From: Taudactylus pleione
Lineage: Eukaryota > Chordata > Amphibia > Anura > Myobatrachidae
Direction of reading: 5' to 3'
DNA: 64,000 nucleotides
Assembly: GCA_031769625.1 (NCBI GenBank)
Contig: JAUIMM010000017.1
Location: 717,001 to 781,000, forward strand
Part shown: positions 10,986 through 23,647 of the stretch, piece by piece
Position numbering within the stretch: the first letter of the stretch is position 1
How the letters are laid out: each line of letters starts with the position of its first letter
Position numbers and translations under genes: made by a program
Notes under the pieces: generated by a model
The model's input: only the letters and a program-made list of their open reading frames with translations
Told to the model about the DNA's origin: nothing
Database searches by the model: none

Positions 10986-12480
10986 GACCAACTCATTTTG
11001 AAACCAATGAAAACTAAAGTTATTGTGTAATCTATTTTTACACATCAGAATACATGTGCACCTTATCAATTAAGTGCTTGAATGCATTGTAGATAAGTGG
11101 TGGCCAATATGCAGGAAGTCATAACTCTAAATAATCCAGAGATGGAATGTAAGGGAGTGGGAGAAAGTGGGTTATTCTCTACGGTCACTGGTGATTACTT
11201 CCTACAAAGCAACATTATGCTTGGCACAATATTTACATTTCTCAAGCACAATTAAATAGGGGGAAAAATATATATATAACAAGGTTACGGAGTAGAGATG
11301 TGCGCCGACCCCTGTGTTTTGGTTTTGGTTCTAATTCACAGTCGTGTTATGGTTTTGCCAAAACCACCCTTATGTATTTTGGTTCTGTATTTGTTTCAAA
11401 AAATTATAAAAACAGCTACAATAACATAACTTATGCCTGTTTTTGTTCCTACAGTATTTACCTCAATAACGTAATAGCCAGTCAATTTTGACCACCTCAC
11501 AATATTGGTTTTCACTTTTCACCAATATAGGCCAAAGCACTGGCTAAACTAAGCGGCAGAGGCACAAACGCACGCAGTTTAAAAGAATAAAGGACATCTA
11601 GGAAAAATTGCCACACAGGACTGGCAGACAGGATGGCAGTTTAATAAACTATACAAATATGTAATTTATGAAAAAAGTCACCAATGCCCCAAACAGCGCA
11701 TAATGTAAATAAAAGAGGTGTAAGAAGGAATTGTATAAAAATATGAATGAAAAAATATAGCATGACTAGCATGCATAAGGCCATTGCAGTGGCAGATGGG
11801 ATGTCAGTATAACAAACTATACGATGCTATAGGATGTTTTTGTTAATCAAGAACTACTGTAGATCAGAGGCCAGCACAGTTAAATGGAGGAAGAGTACTA
11901 TTTAGTGGAAGCCAGGTAAAGCATTGATAAATTATAAACACTAATCAAACAAGTAAAAAAAAGCAAATTAGAAAAATGGGAAACTTTGTTACAAAATAAG
12001 CATCCAAAATCCCAATGGAATTTATTCCTCAGGATTTAAGACCTAGTCAAACTGAATTAGATGATTTGATTATACTAGTCTGTATCTTCTGAGAAGCTGC
12101 AGGAAATTAGGTCTATATGCCTAAATGAGAAGCTGGTGATGGATGGCATTGCAAGGTGCTAAAGTACACTGCCTGTCAAACGCACACAATCTTGGCAAAG
12201 CCTATAATGAAAAGTTGTGCACGATGAAATTGTCCTTAGTCCCTCCCACCCCTTATGTTGTATATTAAAAAGGAAATGCGGAGTTTAACAAAATCACTTT
12301 AGCGACAGGGACTGCTACTTTTGTGGCTGAAGTGGTTTGTTTGTGGAAAAGAGATGAAATTTGGTAGCGGGGTCACAGGACCTCATTTAACGGTCTAAAA
12401 CCAGATGCATTAATGGCAGATATTGAACGCAGATCTTATACTAGATTAGCCGGCATGGCTTCAGTGATCAGTGCAAAGGA
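10986..12480. other. Unassigned non-coding stretch
   Basis: AT-rich. A segment at about 11293..11410, AGAGATGTGCGCCGACC followed by repeated GGTTTTGGTTCTAATTC-like pieces, resembles dispersed amphibian repeats, but I cannot classify it. No gene evidence elsewhere. Confidence 0.4.
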
Positions 12481-12965
12481 TTAAACACAGTGTTTCCCAA
12501 ACTGTGACTTTCAGTCCAGACCCAAATTGATTGATTTGGGCCGGTAAGTTATTTGGGCGTGCTGTGCACAGCTGGCTTGCCAGTGGTCCTAAGAGGGGGA
12601 TGGCAGGCACCAGCAGCTGATGCGGGACGTGTCAAACCAAGGGTCTGCAATGCCATTGGTTCTCTCAATACATAGCACCTATTCTCTGCCGATCAGGAAG
12701 TGGGCAGGACAGCTGGAGCCGCGGTGTTTTAGAGTGTGATCACTGTGATGGCTTACCTAGGACCTATAAGCTTCTGGTGCATGATGCGGTCCCTCCCGGT
12801 ATTTAGCAGTGTATGAAGTCAGAAGTGGATTGGAGAACAATGGTTTCATCTCATTGCTGGTTATAGTGGCTGCATAGTATCATACCCAGAACCAGTCACA
12901 TGACAGCAGTGTGACCACAGACTATCCTCAACAGGAGGAGCCTCGAAAAGATACCTAGGAAGAGG
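12481..12965. other. Unassigned stretch upstream of a candidate exon
   Basis: Begins with a short hAT-end-like piece (AGTGTTTCCCAAACTGTGAC). The rest is moderately GC-rich without a clear repeat. It could hold the promoter of the candidate exon at 12966, but I see no decisive element. Confidence 0.3.
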
Positions 12966-13106
12966 ATGCGGGCAGTGAACCATGGCGGAAAGACTCAGGA
13001 GCAGAAGGATGACCTGGGCGCCGCCCTGAGCCAAAGGAAGGCTATCACTAAGTTCTTGGAGAGCCCAGTAGTCTATGTGTGGTTTGAAAAGAACTACAAG
13101 AAAGTG
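12966..13106 (+). CDS. Candidate orphan 5' coding exon, unknown product
   Basis: An open frame of 46-47 codons starts at ATG 12966 and runs, with charged, non-repetitive composition, to a good splice donor (AAGAAA then GTGAGT near 13104). The peptide includes DLGAALSQRKAITKFLESP and VVYVWFEKNYKK. I do not recognise the family. After the donor the frame reads into a poly-T tract. It lies on the strand opposite to KANSL1. It could be a genuine first exon of a small gene, a captured exon, or chance. No partner exon was found. Confidence 0.25.
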
Positions 13107-13162
13107 AGTGCAGTGGGGGCTGTAGTCTTTTTTTTTTTTTTTTGCTTTTAGTAATGGATATG

Positions 13163-13330
13163 TGCAGGCATCCACTTTTTTTTTTTTCTAAAAAAATTGT
13201 TTTTATTGAAGCATTGTATCAACAATTATACATTATACAGAGTAATCAGAAATACAGTCAATGTTTCAGAAAGTGATAAAGATACATAAGGAAATTAGCT
13301 AAGCAGTATAATTCAACATGCAGTATTTAC
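13163..13330 (-). repeat. 3' end of a retroposed sequence (L1-like?), minus strand
   Basis: Read on the minus strand this has an AATAAAAACA polyadenylation signal, a short spacer and an A-run (T-run at about 13168..13180 on the plus strand), the signature of a retroposed 3' end. The body is too short and diverged to name. A second T-run at 13127..13144 lies just outside. Confidence 0.4.
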
Positions 13331-14220
13331 AAGAATTCCCGACATACAGTATACGGTGAACATTGTTAATTTGATTTTTGAAGATTAACAATTATTAATA
13401 CATTAGCAGGCATCAATTTTAACTTTTTTTGTATAGCTCTCTCTATACATACACTATATGGCTATATTATATTAGCCAAGGGAAATTATTATTCACATAG
13501 CTCCCATTTGTGTCTTGTGGTTTAACTTCCACACCTGAGGTGACATCTCTGAGGGTTTTGATTCAGATTTATTGGTCTTTTTATTAAGCATTTTTTTCAT
13601 AAAATTATGTAGAAACAGCTGTTTCTACATAACTTTATGGATTGTTGCTATGTGCCAACAGCCTGATGCAGGAGATTTCACAGAAATCTCCTGTAGAATG
13701 CTAATTAACGATGCAGAGCACATTGTTATAAATGGGGACTACAGTTTGACCCCTATGTACCAAACTGCGAAGAGCGTAGCTATGGCACCTAGAGGTTTGC
13801 CAAAAACCTTTAATGAACGCGCTGCAAATTACATAACAGGGAGGAGGTTCTTAGATGGCCAACGTCCCTACTTCTACTTACTTTAGCTTTACAAATGCTA
13901 CAAATGGTTTGACAACTTGTCAGGATTTGGGTAAAATCAATTCCACACATAAGGGGTGTATTTTTCGGTCTTATGCCCAGGTATAAAAAAATGACTCTCT
14001 TATAACGGGCAAGAACTGCTTCCTGCTTCCACTGGTGTATAACTTACACAAACATTCTCATCAACAACATCCTCATTAATGGCGTCAGCTACACAAATAT
14101 CCCCCTCATCAATTTCTATGTCACCATCTATACTGCTTATCCCCACACTGGCAGAGGGTGTAGAAATAGTGGACAGAGGCTTTACTACATGTCCGGTATC
14201 AGAAAGGTCAAACTCAAACC
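13331..14220. other. Unassigned stretch with one perfect palindrome
   Basis: Mostly unassigned. TATGTAGAAACAG directly followed by CTGTTTCTACATA at about 13606..13631 is a perfect palindrome and may be the centre of an old foldback element. An open frame across 13572..13886 has no recognised domain and I treat it as chance. Confidence 0.4.
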
Positions 14221-14440
14221 AGTGGCAACACTATGGGGGTGAAGGCCACACCGGGTGTCGCCTTTGGAGGAGGTGACCTCAAAATACTGACTCTCCCTCA
14301 GTGACAGGAGCCGGGTGCTGCAGTTATATTCTCCTGCAGCACCCGGCTCCCGAGGAGAGGAGCTGGCAGTCTCCGGGTGAAAGCCCTGCATCTCCGAGGA
14401 TGCTGGACACGCCCCCCAGAGTGACACTATAGGGGAGAGG

Positions 14441-14670
14441 TGGCGAACTATGACACTCCAGCTGCTGTGGTACTACATTTCCCAGCATGCCCTGCCACAT
14501 TTTTAGCATTCCCTAATACAGTGTTGGCTAACCTTGACACTCCAGCTGTTGTGGAACTATATATCCCAGCATGCTCTGCCACAGTTTTAGCATGCCCTAA
14601 TAGCAAAACTGTAGCAGTGCATGCTGGGTTATGTAGTTCCATAACAGCTGGAGTGTCAAGGTTCGCCACC
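14441..14670. repeat. Foldback MITE with ZNF143-like motifs
   Basis: A half-copy (14441..14519) is followed by a full hairpin whose arms are 14522..14597 and 14604..14670. Each arm carries GACACTCCAGCTG and a CCCAGCATGC core, so three copies of ACTAC/TAT...CCCAGCATGC are present, two direct and one inverted. CCCAGCATGCCCTGC at 14481..14495 fits the published ZNF143/Staf consensus closely. The family is dispersed and non-coding. Confidence 0.7.
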
Positions 14671-15520
14671 ACTGCAACAGAGAGTTCCACAAGGCCACTC
14701 CCACTTTAGTATAGGACGTCCCTTTTTGGGCACACGCGGCTCCGCCGCACAGGGGGAGGGCTTACAAAGCGCACCGGGTGTCACCAGACCTGGTGACGCA
14801 TCTGGCTCAAACACTCATGGACACCCATAGCCTCTCCTCAGGGATTTGTGACATTTCTTAACACAGTTGGTTCTTCTGCCATAGTGCTTTTTTCAGCACT
14901 GATTTCCAAGTTTTAATTTTTTGACACCTCTTCTAGACTCAGAGTGAGATGGTCTTGCATCGTCATGTGAGGCAGAAGATGCCTGACTAACAGCAGCTGC
15001 GAAACCACCACTCACAAATAAAGACCAAGGTCTGAGCCTTTCCTTGCCACTGTGTGTGGTGAACAGCATGTTGGCAATTTTATATTTTTCTGCAGGAAAC
15101 TATCTTTATTAGAGGTGATAGTTTTTCTTTTTAGCAATGTACAATATTGTTTTGACTTCATATGCCCTGACTTAAACCCTCTATGCCTTGAGCACCAGCT
15201 TTAGTAGATGACAATGAAGGACTACAAGCGGCATGATCGTTGTGATCCATATTGACGCACTACGCAGATAATTTAAATTAAGGCGGTGGTCCTTGACCTA
15301 CTGACCGTTCATGTTCTTAAACACTGTAGATATCACGGCTTGAAGTTTTTTGAATACAAACAAAAAAATGTTTTTTTTTATATATTTTTTCACACTGCTG
15401 CAAATTCCTTATTGTAATGGTGGTCTCCAGTGTGCACCAATAAAGGGTTAATGCTGCACTGCAGGCAGTGACAAAAACAAAAAACAAAAAACAAATTTTA
15501 TGTACAGTGAAATACACAGG
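14671..15520. other. Unassigned stretch
   Basis: A short GC-rich part (14715..14810) precedes AT-rich sequence with scattered T-runs. No gene or nameable repeat found. Confidence 0.4.
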
Positions 15521-15724
15521 AGGGAATTCAATTACTGGCGATTTGCCACCAGGCATCGCCATGGTGCCCAATTGCTCACATATCAGCCAGTTATGGTAGT
15601 CCATACATTGCAAGTTTTCCTAAGCTCTTCTATGAAATGCGAGGCAAGACTTGAGATGTAGATGGACTCAATTTACAGTTCTGGAACGGCAGATTGCGTC
15701 CATTGCCGAAAGTTCAATTCCACC
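15521..15724. mobile_element. PIF/Harbinger-like MITE, small diverged copy
   Basis: The ends GGAGGGAATTCAATTACTGG and, inverted, GGTGGAATTGAACTTTCGG are related. GGCGATTTGCC and GGCATCGCC repeats lie inside. No duplication could be assigned. Confidence 0.45.
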
Positions 15725-15896
15725 TTTATCCTACAAAAGAGGTCTTGTTCCTCTGTTCATAAATAAGGAAACAATTGTTTAGATGTTAGAGATGCAGTAG
15801 GCTTCCCCAAATATTAATCACAACCTCATATCCTGCTTATGTTCTTCTCTGGGTTCTCCAGCTACTACAGTATGCACAATGCAAAGAAAGAAATAA

Positions 15897-16055
15897 GGGG
15901 GGTATTTATCAAAGCTGGGAGAGAGAGAAACTTGTGAAAAATAAAATACCAACCAATCAGCTCCTAACTACCATTTTTTAATACACAGCCTACAAAATGC
16001 AAATTGGAAGCAGACTGGTTAGTATTTTATCTCTCTCACAGCTTTAATACCCCCC
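15897..16055. mobile_element. TATCAAAG-type foldback MITE, intact copy
   Basis: A 159-bp element with ends GGGGGGTATTTATCAAAGCT and, inverted, GGGGGGTATTAAAGCTGTGA. TAA is duplicated at 15894..15896 and 16056..16058. The 3-bp TAA duplication and G-rich ends suggest a PIF/Harbinger-type origin. It is non-coding and nearly palindromic overall. Confidence 0.75.
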
Positions 16056-16710
16056 TAAGTGCATTCCATGCTAATTATAACCCTGCTGCTAAAAATCAGT
16101 ATTTGTAATATATTTGCTGTGATCTATTATATACATTGGACTACCCCACGTAAATAAGTATTGAGCATAAAACATTGATCTAAAACTTTTACTCCCACTT
16201 CAGGAAAGATGGTCTAAGAGGGAAGCGGGGCACCTAACCAGGTGTCCAAAAAGTATCACAGGCCATTGGATAACATAACTGTGGGCGTTTGGTGTGCACA
16301 ACCATTCATCCCATGTACAAAAAAAAAAAAAAAAATTAAATAAAACAGGATTTTGGCACTTACCAATAAATCCCTTTTCTCCGATTCCACAGGGGACACT
16401 GGAGGCTTCATGACAGTGGGGTATACTGTAGATGTGTGCTAACCGGGAGCTGCCTCTTCAAAATTAGAGAGTGTGTGACTAGCTCCTGCCCCTCTATTCC
16501 ACCCTACAAGCCAGTGTTAGGAAACTCTGCCTGAGGAGAGCTGGAAAGACAAACTGCAAAGGAGGAGGTGAAACAAGTACACATAATGACCAACCCCACA
16601 TAACATGTGTAAAAAGGTTCTAAAAAAAAAACAGAGAACAAAGAAAAACAACCAGCCATAACGTAGGATGACAACCAACCATGGCAGCAAGGGACAGCGC
16701 CGGGTGGGCA

Positions 16711-16815
16711 TCCAGTGTCCCCTGTGGAATCGCATAAAGGGATTTATCGGTAAGTACCAAAATCCTGTTTTCTCTTTCATCCACTAGGGGACACTGAAGG
16801 CTTCATGACAGTGGG
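16711..16815. repeat. DIRS2 internal complementary region
   Basis: TCCAGTGTCCCCTGTGGAAT... is the complement of the low-coordinate end. The following ...TTTCATCCACTAGGGGACAC... is the complement of the high-coordinate end. The joint lies at TTTTCTCT (about 16758..16765). The layout is the same as in DIRS1. Confidence 0.83.
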
Positions 16816-17870
16816 GACGTTCCAGAGCTCCTCCTATTCCGGGCGGAAGAGAGCTGAGAACCCTGTAAAACAGTACGGCCATATTGCGAGGCAGAAGCCG
16901 CGAACGTATCAAAACGATAAAAACGGACAAAAGTATGTCGGCCCGACCAAGTGGCCCCTCGACAAAGTTCAGTCATGGAAACCCCGCGGGCAGCCACCCA
17001 CAAGGGACCCACCGAGCGCGTGGAATGCTTGGAAGCCGGCCAACCAGGACGAGCGACATCATACCGGACAAACAGGGAATCTGTTATCTGTAGAGATGCG
17101 GTCCTATCCACGTAGATCCTGAGGGCTCTAACGACGTCCAGGGATCTGGAAGCTGGTGAGTTCTCTGGAAGAACCGGCACCACAATAGGCTGGTTTATGT
17201 GGAACGCGGTGACTTTAGGAAGGAACGCCATCCCTGTACAGAGTTCAGCCCTATCCGCATGGAATATCAAGTACGGAGGACGACAGGAAAGAGCCCCGAG
17301 CTCAGACACTCGCCTGGTTGAAGCCAAGGCTAAGAGAAGTACGACCTTCCACGAGAGGTACTTAAACTCAACCATCTGTAATGGTTCAAACAATGAAGAA
17401 TGCAAGAAAAGGGACGAGATCCAAATCCCACGGAACCGTGGGAGGGACAAAGAGGTTGCATACTGATAACCCCCTGCAAAAAGGTCTGAACATCCGGGAG
17501 TAAGGCCAGTTTCTTTTGGAACAAAATGGACAGTGCTGAAACCTGGACCTTCAGGGATCCAAGACATAGGCCCGCTGAGAATCCTGCAGCAGGAAAAGGT
17601 GGAGCCTGGATACCTGGAACGTTGTAGGGCGATCCCCGCCATGCACACCAGATCACATAAGCCTTCCAGATACGATGATAGTGTATGGAAGTAACTTCCT
17701 TCCGGGCCCCGCGAATGATAAAAATTACAGTAGATGGGATCCCCTTTCACCTTAAGATTGCCCTTTCAACAGCCACGCCGTCAAATGTAGACGCCTTAAG
17801 TCTGGATAGACAAAAAGGGCCCTACCGCTCTACCGCTGCGAGATCCTCTCGCAGCGGTAGAGGCCACGGA
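16803..17870 (-). pseudogene. DIRS2 tyrosine recombinase with internal deletion
   Basis: A long frame (17750..16803) carries the first catalytic arginine in ASTRRVSEL, a VDRTASLQITDSLFV stretch, the HxxR box (HSTRS) and a HTFVRFYRFD tyrosine segment. GWPASK is joined directly to HSTRS, whereas copies 1, 3 and 4 have about 30 residues (xTLAxWIR...) between them. An in-frame deletion has therefore removed part of the catalytic domain. The N-terminal part is frameshifted. Confidence 0.8.
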
Positions 17871-17877
17871 TTGTCTA

Positions 17878-18480
17878 TCAGCAGTAGACGCAGGTTGTAA
17901 TACCAAGCTCTACGGGGCCAATCTGGAGCCACTGACTGAACCCTGACCCTTTCCCTCTTGATCGTTGCAGAAGCCAAAGAAGAGGAAATGTCCACGCCTG
18001 GAAGTTGCCACAGCGAATTCCTCTGCCCAGAGAAGAATGCGGCTTACCTCCTTCAATGCTGCCGCCTTGTCGGTTTATGTAAGCCACTGCTATGGCATTG
18101 TCCGACTGGATTCTTGACGGCTTGACCCCTCAACAGGTGATGCGCTAGTTTAAGAGCATAAAACACTGCCCGTAATACCAAGATGTTTATGGGCAGACTC
18201 GCTTCCTGTGGTCCAGCAGCCCTGGGAGTGGTTCTCCAGAGTCACTGCCCCCTCAGACTTGCGTCTGTGGTGAGAATCCAATTCCACACTCCGAACCTCT
18301 TGACCTCCAACAAGCGAGACAAATTCAGTCACCAGAGAAGAGATATCAGAGTTCTGGGGGCCAGCTTCACTCGTTGGTGAAGGAATAGATTGGATCCCGA
18401 CCACTGAGAGAGGAGGTCCAGTTGAAAGGCCTGGAGTGGAAGCAGCCGTATGGAAAGGCTTCGAAGGTCGCAACCATCTT
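17878..18480 (-). pseudogene. DIRS2 RNase H region, decayed
   Basis: AYINRQGGS near 18085 on the minus strand matches the conserved DIRS RNase H segment (VAYINxQGGT) present in copies 3 and 4. The remainder is in broken frames. It would degrade template RNA during reverse transcription. Confidence 0.65.
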
Positions 18481-18489
18481 CCCGAGGAG

Positions 18490-19680
18490 TCGTATGCACA
18501 GATGCACCGATACTCGTCGATGTTGTAAGATCAGCCGCATCATCTCCTGAATGGAAGTTGCTTTTTCCTGAGGTAGGAAGACCTTCTGACTTACAGTGTT
18601 CAGAATAATCCCCAGAAATTGAAGCCTCTGTGTTGGCTGCAGATGGGACTTGGGAAAGTCTAGGATCCACCAGTGTCATATGAGGAGCCCGTGAGTCACC
18701 AGTATGTTTTGTAATAATTGGTTCCTGGAAGGAGCTTTCAGGAGGAGATCGTCCAAGTAAGGGACAATTGTGACTCCCTGAGTCCAAAGGAGAGCCATCA
18801 CCACTGCCATTACCTTGGTGAATACGCTGGGAGCCGAAAATAGGCCGAAGGGTAAGGCCTTGGAATTGAAAATGTGAGTCCCGAATTGTGAATCATAGGA
18901 ACGCTTGGTGAAGCAGCCAGACGGGAATGTGTAGGTAGGCATCTTTTATATCCAAAGACACCAGAAACTCGTTTTCCTCGAGCCCCGCAATGACAGATTG
19001 AAAGGACTCTATCTTGAACTTGAATACTCTCAGATAGGGATTGAGGACCTGATTCAGAGGCGCATGCTATTTGCGTGCGCTCGCTCTGAATCAGGGAGTC
19101 TTTTTTTTTTTTTTTTTTTTTTAATTCCAGCCTCCAGGATGCTCGCACAGTTGTGGGTGGACCACACACAGCTTGTGCGAGCGGCCTGGCGATGGTCGAT
19201 TATCGCGACCATCGGCATTGCGAGGAGACCCTTGTGGTAGGGTCTCTGCACTCGTAATGCCAAGTGGACTTCCAGCTCTAAGAGCCGGAAGTCCACTACT
19301 GACATCACAAGTGATGTCAGTAGGGCGGCCCACAAACGGCAGGTGTCCCTTTGGGAACGCCTCTGTTTGTTGAGCCACCCCCCCTTACCAGCCTACAAAA
19401 TGGGGCGAGCTGTCGATCAACATCGACAGCCGCCCAGTTTTGCTGCGAGATCCGGGGCTCGTGCGTGCGCACTGGGCCACCATTGACCCGCTTGCGAGCG
19501 CTATGCGCTCGCGAGCGGGTCTGAATCAGGCCCTGGGATCCTTCAGGTTCAGAATAGGTCTGACCGATCCATCCAGCTTCAGAACCACGAACAAGCTGGA
19601 GTAGAACCCTTGTTTTAATTGATGTGTGGGGACCTGTACCAACACTCGAGCGTTTAGAAGTTTATCTACAGCTTCTTGTA
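18490..19680 (-). pseudogene. DIRS2 reverse transcriptase, MITE-split
   Basis: The N-terminal palm-finger part lies at 19680..19537 (VLKLDGSVRPILNLKDP). The rest resumes below the MITE with NPYLRVFKFKIESF, a PFGLFSAPSVFTKVMAVVMA segment and the catalytic PYLDDLL (about 18760). The MITE (19045..19533) separates two adjoining conserved RT segments. Several frames and stops remain apart from the insertion. Confidence 0.8.
19045..19533. mobile_element. PIF/Harbinger-like MITE inserted in DIRS2 RT
   Basis: A 489-bp non-coding insert with ends GGACCTGATTCAGAGGCGC and, inverted, GGGCCTGATTCAGACCCGC. The flanking trinucleotides are TGA (19042..19044) and TGG (19534..19536), a 3-bp duplication with one change. 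It contains a T-run (19101..19122) and repeated CGGAAGTCCACT inverted segments. It is related to 3534..4134. Confidence 0.7.
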
Positions 19681-20250
19681 TCATGACCCATCAGTCGTTG
19701 GAAACTGGCAAACCTGTGGTGAAACACATAGGAGGTGGTTGGATCTGGAAATCGAGTTTGTACCCCCTGGGTGATGAGGTCCCAAACCCAGGCGTCCGGA
19801 CAAGATTGTGCCCACACTGCCCTGAAATCTCGAAGACTAGCTCCCACCCTGGCGTCCCCCAGGTGAGGGAAATCCATTATGCACTGGGTTTGGTGGAGGG
19901 CTTACTGCCCTGGTGTGTGTAGAGGTTGCTGCGGCTCTACCCCTAACCTCTGGAACCACGAGAAGTTGAAGGCCCTCCTCTGGAACGGCCTCTAAATCTT
20001 CCTGGGGCACGAAAGGACGGTCCTGAATAAGGCTTACAGGAAGCCGGAGCAGCTGAGGGGAAATTAGCAGCTGAGGGGAAATTAGCCTGGGCGATCCACT
20101 TGTCCAGTTCGGGTCTGAACAGGACGTCGCCCTTGAATAGAAGTGCTTCCACCGCCCTCTTTGATTCTGCATCAGCCTGCCACTGTCGCAGCCAAAGAGT
20201 TCTGCGGCCCGATATTGATAGAGCGGAAGACCTAGAAGTGAGATTACATA

Positions 20251-21796
<1,546 letters not shown>

Positions 21797-22800
21797 TACC
21801 TATTTTTAAGCTTCGCCAAGATAAGCAGCCGACTCCCCAATCTGTTCTGCTAAAGGACTAAGATCCTCAGCTGGGAGTCTTGTCCGTAAACCTTCAGATA
21901 GTTGTTTAGCTCAGGCTTCAATCGCCTTAACGATCCAGCAGCCCACTAGCGTACGGTAAAGAATCACGCCCGCTACTGTGTAAATGGACTTTAGGGTGTT
22001 CTCCAAATTCCTGTCAGAAGTCTCTTTTAAGGAAATGGCCCAGTCTTTTTGAACAGATGAGACACTGAGGAATCTACAGAGGGTGGAGTCTCACTTCGCT
22101 TCCTGCTTTCTGTAGGGAAAGGGAAGGAGGACAAAAGTCGACGGGATACCTGGTATTTTTTATCCGGGTGTTTCCAGGCAGTGGTCAGGATAGAATCGAG
22201 CTCTTCAGATGCTGGAAAGGAGGCAGCCTGTCTTTGCTTTTTACTAAAGATAGACGGCCAAGCAGAATCCTAGTTCTCTTCCTCCATATTTAATACTTGA
22301 CGTATTGCTAAAATCCGAGCTTCTATCCCCCCCTGAGACAAAGGTTCCAGATCGTCCGGAACCTGTTCGTCCCCAGAATCCTGAAACTTGCCCTCCTCTA
22401 GTGGGGGCATATCCTCAGAGTGATCTGACTGTAGGACTGAGGGTAACAGCCTCTTCTTGGGAACCTGTGATGAAGTCCCAGCGGAAGGGGCTCGGGACAT
22501 GGTCATGGCTTTTGTGAGCAACTCCACTGACTTAGCTAGCGAACGAGCCCAGGCTGGTTCAGGGGGTGAGAGAGTAGAACTCTGAGATCTGGAAAACTCT
22601 CTATCCTTACGAGAGGCCTCCGGTTCTGCAGACAGGTGTGACATAACAAAAGTGAACTGCGCCTCCCAAGACGGCGGTTCCTGCGTCTGGGGTGATCCTT
22701 GAGCCTGCTGCTATGAATCACAATTGTCACACAACAGGGAGATAGAGTCCCAGTGTAAACTTTTCTGCGCACTTTGTACAAGAAAAAGTTTTCTGTGAAA

Positions 22801-23514
22801 CTTTATATCCTCTTCCAGCCATGGTACACAACACTGACATACAAACAATACAGTAGTGTAGTGGAAGGTGTAAGAGTAGAGACTGAGATATACAGTAGGA
22901 GATGAGGGCAAAGAGGGGGGAGAGCCACACATGCCCAAACAGTGCTGTTTGCCGTGCTAAAAGCGCTATGCATAAATCACAGCAATAACAAACACTGCTC
23001 CTATTAAGTCTAACCCCACTGATCACTCACGAATCCTGGGGAGGCTGTCTCAGTGCTGTCAAAACGATCAGCGCAGCCCTGCAATTGCCGTTGGTTGTGC
23101 TATGGAAGCGCCGAGGCAGCTGGGAGCAAGGAGCAGACTACTATGGCGCTCGTTTTATATGGTGCCCCCGGGCTGCCGCTGCTAGTACACACCGCCTTTT
23201 TTGTGCCAGTCAACCCTGCTAATCGGGGAGCCAGGATAATACTCACAGTAACTGCTGAAGCTGCCGGTGAGGCTAAAGGGGGACCATGACGTGTGCCACA
23301 TGCAGCGCGACCTGGTACTACCAAAGAGAGTGGTCTCTGAAGCAGATGACCCGTGCGCAAGCCGCTGCAATAGGGTCCCCCTGGCAGCTCCATCGTTGCT
23401 TACAAGCAGGGACAGTGTCCTCAATGCTTGTTTCAGCATCTTCTTTACCTATCTATTAAAACTATGAGGAGAAGCCCAAGGTATGACCAGATCCCTTGGG
23501 CACAACACTAAGAC
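22801..23514 (-). other. DIRS2 leader
   Basis: Non-coding leader between the gag-like ORF and the terminal repeat, moderately GC-rich at 23050..23400. No gene is supported here; open frames are compositional. Confidence 0.5.
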
Positions 23515-23647
23515 TGGCTTGTCGGGGGGAATAGAGGGGGAGGAGCTAGTCACATTTTCCAAATGTAAAGTGCCAGCTCCCAGTTAGCATCACTCTATAC
23601 CCCACTGTCATGAAAACTCCAGTGTCCCCTAGTGGATGAAGGAGAAA

